Part shown: positions 33,181 through 40,816 of the stretch, in pieces
How positions within the stretch are numbered: position 1 is the stretch's first letter
Layout of the letters: the number at the start of each line of letters is the position of its first letter
Assembly: GCA_037139495.1 (NCBI GenBank)
Contig: JBAXGG010000004.1
Location: 1 to 45,192, forward strand
Origin: JAUPVS01 sp037139495
GTDB lineage: Bacteria; Patescibacteriota; Saccharimonadia; Saccharimonadales; JAUPVS01
Length of the DNA: 45,192 nt
Direction: 5' to 3'
Position numbers and translations under genes: made by a program
Notes under the pieces: model-generated
Told to the model about the DNA's origin: nothing
The model's database searches: none
The model's input: the letters and a program-made list of their open reading frames with translations, nothing else

Positions 33181-34056
33181 ATGCCAGAATTACCAGAGGT
33201 AGAAACGGTCAGACGCGGCCTGGACGAGTTATTAGTTAACCGGGCTATAGACGACGTTATTACCAGCTATGATAAGTCCTTTCCCAATAGCCCAGCCGAC
33301 GTGAATCGTTTCTTAATTGGCAGTAAAGTCACAGCCGTTAAGCGTCGCGCTAAGGTCTTAATGATTGAGCTAGATACTAACTACACCCTTTTAATCCATC
33401 TTAAAATGACTGGTCAGCTTGTTTATCGGGCGGATAGTGGCGAACGTTTCGGCGCTGGGCATCCAAATGACAGTCTAATCGGCAAATTGCCCGATCGCTC
33501 AACGCGAGTTAGTTTACAACTTAACAATGCCCAACTATTCTTTAATGACCAAAGACGTTTTGGGTGGATGCGTTTATTGCCAACAGTCGAAATCCCGAAC
33601 CTAGATTTCTTTAAAAAGGTTGGGCCAGAACCTTTGGCAGCCGACTTTACTAAAACAAATTTTCAGGAAAGACTAATGAAACGCCCGAACACTACTATCA
33701 AAGCCGCATTGCTAGATCAGACAGTCATTGCCGGTGTCGGTAACATTTATGCCGACGAAAGCCTCTGGGGAGCTAAAATTCATCCGGCTACTAGGGTAAA
33801 AGACGTATCGGTGGTTAAACTCGGGCGTCTGTATGAATCCTTAAGGGCTGTTCTGCAGTTGAGTATTGATAAAGGTGGATCGAGTGATAGGAATTATGTT
33901 GATGCCACTGGTAAGAAGGGAAGCTACCTAGCATTTGCTAATGTCTTCCGCCGTGAAGGTCAAAGCTGCCCGCGATGTGGTCACGAGATTATTAAACTCC
34001 GGGTAGCAGGGCGGGGAACTCATATTTGCCCTAATGAGCAAAGGGTAAAAGCATGA
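33181..34056 (+). CDS. mutM: Formamidopyrimidine-DNA glycosylase
   Basis: MutM removes oxidised purines such as 8-oxoG and nicks the abasic site. The 291-residue protein starts MPELPEVETVRRGL, with the catalytic Pro2 and Glu3. It has the HLKMTGQL segment with the conserved Lys, the AGVGNIYADESLW helix, and a C-terminal zinc finger. The finger normally has four Cys; here it reads C263, C266, C283 and Glu286 (ICPNEQ), so one ligand is lost. The ATG at 33181 was chosen because the family begins with this Pro; the in-frame ATG at 33121 is too early. TACAAT lies 6 nt before it. holA overlaps its end by ATGA. Confidence 0.96.
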   Translation: MPELPEVETVRRGLDELLVNRAIDDVITSYDKSFPNSPADVNRFLIGSKVTAVKRRAKVLMIELDTNYTLLIHLKMTGQLVYRADSGERFGAGHPNDSLIGKLPDRSTRVSLQLNNAQLFFNDQRRFGWMRLLPTVEIPNLDFFKKVGPEPLAADFTKTNFQERLMKRPNTTIKAALLDQTVIAGVGNIYADESLWGAKIHPATRVKDVSVVKLGRLYESLRAVLQLSIDKGGSSDRNYVDATGKKGSYLAFANVFRREGQSCPRCGHEIIKLRVAGRGTHICPNEQRVKA

Positions 34057-34976
34057 TTATTACTCTTACTGGTGCTAACGACTACGCGCTTGGCCAGGCA
34101 CTCAAGAAGTTACGCCAAGATTTTATTAAAGACTATACCGACTTGGGCTTGGAGCAGTACGATGGTCAGGAAGTAGATCTAAAACAAATAAGGTCTATCC
34201 TTCAGGCCTTGCCATTTCTAGTTGATCGTAGGTTTATTATATTCCGACAACCCTCTGCCCAAAAAGCTGTTCAGGATGAACTTGAACAACTTCTAGATGA
34301 GGTTTCTGACGCTACAGATTTAGTAATCGTTGAACCCAAGCTCGATAAGAGAACTAGCTACTACAAGGCTCTCAAAAAGCAGACCGATTTTAGGGAGTTT
34401 ATACCGTTAGATGAGCGTGGGCTAACGCAGTGGCTAGCCGCCGAAGCTGAGGCGGGTGAGGGCACCCTTAGCCTGGCGGACGCCCTATATTTAGTGCACC
34501 GGGTTGGTTCCAATCAGCTACTACTGTCTAACGAGGTACAAAAATTACTCAACTACAAGCTGGCAATTAATCGAGCGACGATTGATGAAATGACCGAACC
34601 AAATCCGCAAAGTAGCGTCTTTGACTTGTTGGATGCGGCTTTAAGCGGGCAAAAACAGAAAACTGTAACTTTATATCACGAACAGCGTCAGCAAAAAGTT
34701 GAGCCATTGGCGATTATGGCAATGCTGGCTTGGCAACTGCATATTCTGGCCTTGGTTAAGACGGCGGGGGACAAAAACCCGGCTGTTATTGCTAGCCAGG
34801 CCAAGGTTAACCCTTACGTAGTTAGTAAAACCCAGAATGTTGCCCGTAATTGTACATTAGCTGAAGTTAAGATCTGGGTTCATAACGCAGCTGAACTCGA
34901 TAGAAGGCTAAAGAGTCAGCCCATCGATAGCGACGAGGCTATGATTAGTTACTTACTGAGCTTGTCTACTTCTTAG
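34053..34976 (+). CDS. holA: DNA polymerase III subunit delta
   Basis: HolA opens the beta clamp during loading. The 307-residue protein starts MIITLTGANDYALGQAL and has an N-terminal RecA-like domain (DLVIVEPKLDKRTSYYKALKK). A lid region with YLVHRVGSNQLLLSNEVQKLL and a C-terminal helical domain follow, as usual for delta. It overlaps mutM by ATGA and converges on rpsT with an 11-nt overlap at the stops. holA next to rpsT is a common arrangement in bacteria. Confidence 0.93.
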   Translation: MIITLTGANDYALGQALKKLRQDFIKDYTDLGLEQYDGQEVDLKQIRSILQALPFLVDRRFIIFRQPSAQKAVQDELEQLLDEVSDATDLVIVEPKLDKRTSYYKALKKQTDFREFIPLDERGLTQWLAAEAEAGEGTLSLADALYLVHRVGSNQLLLSNEVQKLLNYKLAINRATIDEMTEPNPQSSVFDLLDAALSGQKQKTVTLYHEQRQQKVEPLAIMAMLAWQLHILALVKTAGDKNPAVIASQAKVNPYVVSKTQNVARNCTLAEVKIWVHNAAELDRRLKSQPIDSDEAMISYLLSLSTS

Positions 34977-35304
34977 TAGTTTTTTTGGCCGGGGCTTTTT
35001 TAGTAGCAGGCTTTTTCGCTACGGCTTTTTTAGTACCACTAGTTTTAGCACCGGCGGCTTTGGCGGCTTTAGCTAGGCGACTTTTTTTGCGAGCGGCAGT
35101 GTTCTTGTGGAGGACACCTTTTTTAACGGCTTTGTCGATTGTGCTTTGTGCTTTGCTATGTGACTTAGCGGCATCCTTACCAGTGGTTAAAGATGCTTGA
35201 AAGGCTTTAATGGCACTTCTAAAAGTACGCTTAGTTTTGGTGTTACGAGCCGTCGCTTTGCTGGCGGTTCGGGTTCGTTTCTTGGCTGATTTGATGATGG
35301 GCAT
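34966..35304 (-). CDS. rpsT: Ribosomal protein S20 with lysine-rich C-terminal tail
   Basis: S20 binds 16S rRNA in the small subunit. The first ~85 residues match S20 (SAKKRTRTASKATARNTKTK, then GVLHKNTAARKKSRLAKA). The protein is 112 residues where most are ~86-88. The extra ~27 residues are Lys, Ala, Pro and Thr (KKPATKKAPAKKTTKK), resembling histone H1-like tails. AAAAAGGA precedes the ATG. It has a strong promoter at 35347-35375. Confidence 0.95.
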   Translation of the reverse strand: MPIIKSAKKRTRTASKATARNTKTKRTFRSAIKAFQASLTTGKDAAKSHSKAQSTIDKAVKKGVLHKNTAARKKSRLAKAAKAAGAKTSGTKKAVAKKPATKKAPAKKTTKK

Positions 35305-35346
35305 GTATGTCCTTTTTAAAACTTATCTTTTTGGTCAATCCTGACA

Positions 35347-35375
35347 ACTATACCCGACAGGGGCGATAATGTAAA
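35347..35375 (-). promoter_or_regulatory. rpsT promoter
   Basis: On the minus strand TTTACA (35375-35370), a 17-nt spacer and TATAGT (35352-35347) precede an AAAAAGGA Shine-Dalgarno and the ATG at 35304. A leader of roughly 35 nt is expected. Confidence 0.75.
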
Positions 35376-35396
35376 GGTACGGTGTTAATAAAAGTA

Positions 35397-35425
35397 TAGA
35401 CAAACATTAGCGTAGGTGGTACGAT
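35397..35425 (+). promoter_or_regulatory. Possible promoter of the DHH-like gene
   Basis: TAGACA (35397-35402), a 17-nt spacer and TACGAT (35420-35425) lie 33 nt before the ATG at 35459. There is no clear Shine-Dalgarno. Confidence 0.4.
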
Positions 35426-35458
35426 TTTCAATAGAGTTACAGCAAAATAAAAAACAAT

Positions 35459-37243
35459 ATGGATCAAAACCCCCGACAACAAATAATTGATCGCCTCAAA
35501 GAGGCCAATAATGTATTAGTTACAGTTAGTGCCAATCCTTCAGTCGATCAGCTAGCAGCTTGCATCGGTTTTACTTTGATCCTGAACAAACTAGGCAAAC
35601 ACGGCACAGCTGTGTTTAGCGGCCAAGTTCCTTCTACTATAGAATTCCTGAAACCAGATGATACCCTAGAGAAAAATACTGATAGTTTGCGAGATTTTAT
35701 AATTGCCCTCGATAAAGCTAAGGCCGATAAGTTGCGATACAAGGTAGAGGACAAGGTCGTCAAGATTTTTATTACACCGTATCGCACCAGTTTGAGCGAC
35801 AAAGACCTAGACTTTAGCCAGGGTGACTTTAATGTCGATGCTGTTATTGCTTTAGGCGTTCACGAACGAACTGATTTAGACCAAGCCATAACATCTCACG
35901 GTAGAATTTTGCATGATGCCACTGTTATATCTGTAAATAATAAAGACCAAGGTAACCTGGGGGCCATTAACTGGGTAGATTTGAACGCCAGTAGTCTGTC
36001 GGAAATGCTTGTCGAGCTAGCTCGTGGGCTAACAACTGATCCGATGGACGGCCAGATGGCCACTGCCTTTATGACTGGAATCGTGGCTGAGACAGACCGG
36101 TTTAGCAATACCAAAACTTCACCTCGCACCATGGCTTTAGCCTCAGAATTGATGGCTGCCGGTGCTAACCAGCAACTGATTGCCAGCAAACTTCAGGCTG
36201 CCCAGCCAATTCCATCTCTGGATGGATCGACAGCCGCTAATGTCGTTGACTCGGGCACCGAACCAGATGCTGACGGGTCACTTCGTATTTCCCATCAAGA
36301 GATATTGGAAAATCCAGAACCTGAAATACCAGCAGTCAGCGAAGATAAATTTGATAGCAAAGCCGACGACAGCGAAGATATTGCAAGTCTGTTGGGTGTG
36401 TCAGAAAACACCAGTAATTCGCCGATTATATCGCACACTGCTATCGGGCAGGCAACTGATCTTCGTGAACCGTCTGCTAACGATGAACCAGCACATGTTA
36501 GTCGAATGACCTTGCAACCTCCGACCATGGGGGGTCAATTAACGGCTAATAGCCGGCCGGAACATCTTCAACTCGATCCCTCGACTGACCCGTTATCTTT
36601 ACCTTCGTTAGATCAAGCTTCAACGGCGATGCCACAGCTCTTAAATCGACCAGTCGGCCCAGCCAGCCAGCCACTACAGCCTCTGCCCACTGTACCAGCA
36701 GTTGAACCGCCGGTTGAGGCGACGCCAACTGTAAGCGAGCCGGCTCCTCTAGACGACCTGCCGACCCTGAGTAATTTAGAAGCTGAAGTCGGTAGTCCGC
36801 ATTTAAATGAAGTGCCGCAACCAGCCGATTCAAGTAACGGCGAAGAGGTAGAAGAAGCTAGGGAAGCTGTTGATGAGGCTATCTCATCCGAAGCACCCAG
36901 CCGCCCACTAGAGCCAATCGCTGCGCTTGGTGCACAACCACTCGGGGCAGACTTAGGTAATGACAACCCTATCGAACCGACGTTGCCACCATCACCAATT
37001 AGTTTTCCATCTACGACACCAGACCCGACTGTTCCGCAAATGCCAGCCACCCCAAATCCATTTGGTGCGCCACCCGATGCTAATGGCGTAAACCCGAATA
37101 ACCCAAGCGTTCCAGCCAGTATTATGCCTCCCAGCCAGCCAATGGATACCACCGGTACAATTACTAGTCCAACCGCACCTCCACCGGTTCCACCCCCGTT
37201 AATGCCGCCATATGATGGCAGCATGTCGAACCCTGCACTATAA
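35459..37243 (+). CDS. DHH-phosphoesterase-like protein, catalytic motifs degenerate, Pro-rich tail
   Basis: Residues 1 to ~250 follow the DHH/NrnA fold, and the gene sits where nrnA normally lies, just before truB-rpsO-pnp. The metal-binding motifs are missing: motif I reads NPSVDQL instead of PDxDA, the IxxD strand reads VIALGV, and the DHH motif reads VISVNNKD. Only the region around AETDRF keeps an Asp. It is therefore unlikely to cleave phosphodiesters. Residues ~250-594 are a disordered tail rich in Pro, Ser, Thr, Glu and Ala, ending in a polyproline-like run. A scaffolding or regulatory role is inference. truB's -10 overlaps its stop codon. Confidence 0.75.
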   Translation: MDQNPRQQIIDRLKEANNVLVTVSANPSVDQLAACIGFTLILNKLGKHGTAVFSGQVPSTIEFLKPDDTLEKNTDSLRDFIIALDKAKADKLRYKVEDKVVKIFITPYRTSLSDKDLDFSQGDFNVDAVIALGVHERTDLDQAITSHGRILHDATVISVNNKDQGNLGAINWVDLNASSLSEMLVELARGLTTDPMDGQMATAFMTGIVAETDRFSNTKTSPRTMALASELMAAGANQQLIASKLQAAQPIPSLDGSTAANVVDSGTEPDADGSLRISHQEILENPEPEIPAVSEDKFDSKADDSEDIASLLGVSENTSNSPIISHTAIGQATDLREPSANDEPAHVSRMTLQPPTMGGQLTANSRPEHLQLDPSTDPLSLPSLDQASTAMPQLLNRPVGPASQPLQPLPTVPAVEPPVEATPTVSEPAPLDDLPTLSNLEAEVGSPHLNEVPQPADSSNGEEVEEAREAVDEAISSEAPSRPLEPIAALGAQPLGADLGNDNPIEPTLPPSPISFPSTTPDPTVPQMPATPNPFGAPPDANGVNPNNPSVPASIMPPSQPMDTTGTITSPTAPPPVPPPLMPPYDGSMSNPAL

Positions 37244-37244
37244 T
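37239..37244 (+). promoter_or_regulatory. truB -10 overlapping the upstream stop codon
   Basis: TATAAT covers the TAA stop of the preceding gene and lies exactly 7 nt before the GTG at 37252. It implies a leaderless truB mRNA starting at GTG. Confidence 0.6.
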
Positions 37245-37251
37245 CTCATTT

Positions 37252-37950
37252 GTGAATGGCTATTTATTAATCGATAAACCTTCTGGTTGGACCAGTTTCG
37301 ATGTGGTTAACCGTACTCGGCACATTATCCAAGATTCCGGATTAAACAAGACTGCAAAAAAACGCTTCCCAGTCGGTCATGCCGGTACACTCGATCCGCT
37401 GGCCACTGGATTAGTTATCGTGATGCTAGGTGATTACACAAAAAAGGCCCAAGAATTTACTAAATTAGATAAATCCTACTTGGTGACGGCCCGCCTTGGG
37501 CAAACCAGCACAACTGGGGATGAGGAGGGCGAAAAAACTCTAGTTTCTAAATCGGTACCATCCAAAGCAGATATCCTAGCGGTTTTGGAGAAATTTAAGG
37601 GTGAGATTGAACAGACCCCACCTATATACTCGGCCATTAAGGTTAATGGCAAACGAGCCTATAAATTAGCTCGTGATGGAAAGACACCCGAAATCAAGCC
37701 CCGCCTGGTGAAAATTTATGCGATTGAAGCTGTTATTTACAGTTACCCAGATTTAAAGTTTGAAGTTTCAGTTTCTAGTGGCACCTACATCCGTTCGCTA
37801 GTAACTGACATTGGTGAAGTACTTAAAACAGGAGCCTATACTCACGAATTGCGACGCCTCAACATAAATAAATACCAGGTCGCAGACGCAGTGCTTGTAG
37901 ACAAATTGAGTCCAGAAACTATATACCAAAATCTCCGGGTCGAAGACTGA
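37252..37950 (+). CDS. truB: tRNA pseudouridine(55) synthase
   Basis: TruB makes pseudouridine 55 in the T-loop of tRNAs. The 232-residue protein has GYLLIDKPSGWTSFDVV at the start, GHAGTLDPLATG with catalytic Asp48, PPIYSAIKVNGKRAYKLAR, and SGTYIRSLVTDIG. It is shorter than E. coli TruB (314) and lacks the C-terminal PUA domain. The start is GTG at 37252, supported by family alignment and by the TATAAT 7 nt upstream. Confidence 0.95.
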   Translation: MNGYLLIDKPSGWTSFDVVNRTRHIIQDSGLNKTAKKRFPVGHAGTLDPLATGLVIVMLGDYTKKAQEFTKLDKSYLVTARLGQTSTTGDEEGEKTLVSKSVPSKADILAVLEKFKGEIEQTPPIYSAIKVNGKRAYKLARDGKTPEIKPRLVKIYAIEAVIYSYPDLKFEVSVSSGTYIRSLVTDIGEVLKTGAYTHELRRLNINKYQVADAVLVDKLSPETIYQNLRVED

Positions 37951-37970
37951 GTAAAAAAGTTGTTATATGG

Positions 37971-37999
37971 TTGCTAAACAGGGAAGACTCTGCTATAAT
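37971..37999 (+). promoter_or_regulatory. rpsO promoter
   Basis: TTGCTA (37971-37976), a 17-nt spacer and a perfect TATAAT (37994-37999). The leader is ~43 nt and contains AAAGGAAG, 4 nt before the ATG. Confidence 0.8.
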
Positions 38000-38048
38000 A
38001 CGACCAACGCCATCACCAATCTCTAAGATTAGACAATAAAGGAAGTAA

Positions 38049-38315
38049 ATGATTTCAACCGAAAAGAAGCAAGCTATTATCAAGGATCTACAGACTAGCA
38101 AGACAGATGTCGGCTCTCCAGAGGTGCAAGTTGGTATTTTAACCGCCCGTATCGCTGAATTAACTGGTCACTTGCAGACTAACAAAAAAGATCACATGGC
38201 TCGTCGTGGTTTGCTACAAATGGTCGGCCAACGTAAGCGCCTGCTGCGTTATCTAGCTAAAAAAGATAGCAACAAGTACCTCGAAATCACCGAAAAACTC
38301 AAAATTCGTCGCTAA
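38049..38315 (+). CDS. rpsO: Ribosomal protein S15
   Basis: At 88 residues this is the usual length for S15, which binds 16S rRNA helices in the central domain. Conserved segments are TDVGSPEVQVGILTARI, LTGHLQTNKKDHMARRGLL, and VGQRKRLLRYLAKKD. It has its own promoter and Shine-Dalgarno. rpsO-pnp is a widely conserved gene pair, and in other bacteria the two are coregulated. Confidence 0.97.
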   Translation: MISTEKKQAIIKDLQTSKTDVGSPEVQVGILTARIAELTGHLQTNKKDHMARRGLLQMVGQRKRLLRYLAKKDSNKYLEITEKLKIRR

Positions 38316-38330
38316 TTTGCGTAGACTACA

Positions 38331-38347
38331 CGGCCACATGCTGGCCG
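38331..38347 (+). other. Hairpin in rpsO-pnp gap
   Basis: A perfect 6-bp stem, CGGCCA / TGGCCG, with a CATGC loop lies 16 nt past the rpsO stop. No T-run follows, so it is not a standard terminator. A processing or stability hairpin in the pnp leader, as in other bacteria, is possible. Confidence 0.4.
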
Positions 38348-38480
38348 GAAGCTTGTGCACATTAAAACTAAATAACTCGGTATTGGTTGTGCAGTAACAG
38401 ATATATTGCCTGGCAAATCCGCACAAGAAGCCACCTTATATTTGCCCCGCGCAACCAAACCACTATCTGAAAGGATACAA

Positions 38481-40610
38481 ATGGGAACAACTATTAACCC
38501 AGCCGGAAAACCAATTATTAAAGTCGAGACAGAGTTCTGCGGCAAAACCCTAACCCTAGAAATCGGGCGAGTCGGCTTTAGAACCACTGCCTCCGTTCTA
38601 GCTACTTATGGAGATACAGTAGTTCTTGGAACGGCCATGGTCGGCGACAAGCCACTACAAGGCTTCGACTATTTTCCGCTAAGCATTGATTACGAAGAGA
38701 AGATGTACGCTGCCGGTAAGATTAGCGGCTCACGCTTTATCAAGCGCGAAGGTCGCCCAAGCGATGATTCTATCCTGATTGGCCGGATAATTGACCGCCC
38801 TATTAGACCTTTATGGCCGAAAGGGTACAGGCACGAAGTTCAGGGTGTGGCCAGTGTCCTTAGTATGGATCCTGAATTCCGCCCCGACATGGTCGCCATG
38901 ATTGCCCTGAGCGCGGCCTTTATGCTGACTGGCGCGCCGTTTGACGGTCCTGTGGCCGGCGTTCGTGTTGCCTTAGTCGACGGTAAGTTCAAGGCTTTCG
39001 CTACTCCTGCCGAATTAGACGGTAAACTCGACCTAGTCGTAGCCGGTACTAAAGACGGCGTTATGATGGTAGAAGCCGGTGCTAACGAAGTCACCGAAGA
39101 AGAGGTTGTTGAGGCAATCGAATTCGCTCAAAAGGCAATTCAACCCGCCATTAAACTACAGGAAGAACTAGCCAAGAAAGTTGGCGTAACAGCTCAGGAA
39201 TACGTTTTGAGCCTGCCTGATACTGACATCCAAGAACGTGTTGAAACCTGGTTGAGCGGTAAGCTTGGGGTTGGCTTGCGCCGACCATATCCAGAGCGCA
39301 ATGATTTAGTTCGTCAGCTACGCGATCAGATGAAAGATCACTTTGTGGCTGAGATTGGCGAAGATGGCTTTGCAGAATCTAAGAATGACTATAACGATGC
39401 CTTCCAGATGGCCCTGCACAAAGATGTGCGTAAGGGGATTGTCGAAGATCAGGTTCGCCCTGATGGACGCAAACTTAATGAAGTTCGCGAGCTAAGTAGT
39501 GAAGTTGGTGTTCTACCCCGAACCCATGGCTCAAGCATCTTTACGCGTGGTTTAACGCAAGCCTTGAACATTGTTACCGTTGCGCCACTGAGCTATGTGC
39601 AATTAGTTGACACTATGGAAAAGCAAGGTGAACGACGCTACTTCCACCACTACAACGCCCCTGGCTATACGGTTGGTGAAGTTAAGCGCCTCGGTTCACC
39701 AGGCCGCCGCGAAATTGGTCACGGCTACTTAGCCGAACGAGCTCTAAGTGCTGTTTTGCCATCCGAAGCTGACTTTCCGTACACCATCCGTAGTGTCACC
39801 GAAATTATGAGCCAGAACGGCAGTACCAGTATGGCTGCCACTTGTTCCAGTTGCTTGGCATTACTAGACGCCGGTGTCCCACTTAAAGCAGCAGTTAGCG
39901 GTATTGCTATGGGTCTAATGATGGACGGTGACAAACCGCTGGTTCTTACTGATATTGCTGATGCCGAAGACTTTGCCGGTGACATGGACTTTAAGGTCGC
40001 TGGAACAGCTAAAGGCATCACGGCACTACAAATGGACATGAAATTGCATGGTTTGCCCGTCAGCGTCCTTAAAAAGGCTCTGGACGAAGGTAAAACCGGT
40101 CGATCTCATATCCTCAAGCACATGTTGACCACAATTGATAAGCCGGGGGAGATGAGCCCATACGCTCCTCGTGTCGAATCAATCCAGATTAACCCCGACA
40201 AAATACGTGAGGTTATTGGTAAGGGTGGTGAGATGATCAATCGCATCATCGCTGACACTGGTGCCGAAATCGACATTAAGGACGATGGCTTGGTATTTAT
40301 CTCTAGCCCTAACAAAACCTCCATCGATGCAGCTAAAGAATTCATTCAATTCTTAGTCGCCGAACCGGAAATTGGCAAAATTTACGTCGATGCACCTGTT
40401 AAGACCGTCATGGACTTTGGCGCTTTCGTCGAAATCATGCCTGGTAAAGACGGTCTGGTACACGTCAGTGAAATGAGCGAAGATCGAGTCGAGAACCCTC
40501 GCAGTGTCGTTAAAGAGGGCGACAAGGTTACCGTTAAATTAGTTTCTATCGACGACAAGGGTCGATTGCAATTGAGCATGAAAGCTGCCGCGCGCGAACT
40601 TAAGAAATAG
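38481..40610 (+). CDS. pnp: Polyribonucleotide nucleotidyltransferase (PNPase)
   Basis: PNPase degrades RNA 3' to 5' by phosphorolysis. At 709 residues it has two RNase PH-like domains (FRTTASVLATYGDTVVLGTAM and the second with VRPDGRKLNEVRELSSEVG and FTRGLTQAL). The KH domain reads IREVIGKGGEMINRIIADTG, and the S1 domain contains VKTVMDFGAFVEIMPGKDGLVHVSEMS. The start at 38481 has AAAGGA upstream and matches the family; an in-frame TTG at 38406 was rejected. It lies in the same stretch as RNase J, so RNA decay genes cluster here. Confidence 0.97.
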   Translation: MGTTINPAGKPIIKVETEFCGKTLTLEIGRVGFRTTASVLATYGDTVVLGTAMVGDKPLQGFDYFPLSIDYEEKMYAAGKISGSRFIKREGRPSDDSILIGRIIDRPIRPLWPKGYRHEVQGVASVLSMDPEFRPDMVAMIALSAAFMLTGAPFDGPVAGVRVALVDGKFKAFATPAELDGKLDLVVAGTKDGVMMVEAGANEVTEEEVVEAIEFAQKAIQPAIKLQEELAKKVGVTAQEYVLSLPDTDIQERVETWLSGKLGVGLRRPYPERNDLVRQLRDQMKDHFVAEIGEDGFAESKNDYNDAFQMALHKDVRKGIVEDQVRPDGRKLNEVRELSSEVGVLPRTHGSSIFTRGLTQALNIVTVAPLSYVQLVDTMEKQGERRYFHHYNAPGYTVGEVKRLGSPGRREIGHGYLAERALSAVLPSEADFPYTIRSVTEIMSQNGSTSMAATCSSCLALLDAGVPLKAAVSGIAMGLMMDGDKPLVLTDIADAEDFAGDMDFKVAGTAKGITALQMDMKLHGLPVSVLKKALDEGKTGRSHILKHMLTTIDKPGEMSPYAPRVESIQINPDKIREVIGKGGEMINRIIADTGAEIDIKDDGLVFISSPNKTSIDAAKEFIQFLVAEPEIGKIYVDAPVKTVMDFGAFVEIMPGKDGLVHVSEMSEDRVENPRSVVKEGDKVTVKLVSIDDKGRLQLSMKAAARELKK

Positions 40611-40618
40611 GGGGGATC

Positions 40619-40816
40619 ATGAAGGCATTACAGCAATTTGATAATTGGCACAAAACTCGACAAGGGCACGCTATTTTTGCCGTCATCGAGTTGGCCCTAG
40701 CCTATATTCTTGGCTCCCGGGCCATCGATACTGGTAGCTGGTGGCAGTATGCCTTCGCCTTCTTCTTTTTAATCGGTAGTGTCCAGAATTTGGTCCACAT
40801 ATTTAGGAAAAAATGA
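40619..40816 (+). CDS. Small membrane protein
   Basis: This 65-residue protein has two hydrophobic helices (~17-35 and ~42-60) and basic ends (HKTRQGH, FRKK). A GGGGGG Shine-Dalgarno is 3 nt before the ATG. The UDG gene overlaps its stop by ATGA. No family is recognised; the Trp-rich turn SWWQYAFAFFF is notable. Confidence 0.75.
   Translation: MKALQQFDNWHKTRQGHAIFAVIELALAYILGSRAIDTGSWWQYAFAFFFLIGSVQNLVHIFRKK

Noticed and set aside
36613..37224. 203-codon minus-strand frame under the DHH-like Pro-rich tail
   Set aside because: It is the complement of Pro codons, giving a Gly/Ser-rich chance protein without promoter or Shine-Dalgarno; the plus frame has the gene context.
38331..38347. Hairpin after rpsO as an intrinsic terminator
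   Set aside because: No T-run follows the stem, so it cannot be called a terminator.
38406..38480. In-frame TTG start extending pnp by 25 residues
   Set aside because: The ATG at 38481 has AAAGGA and fits the PNPase start; the extension does not.
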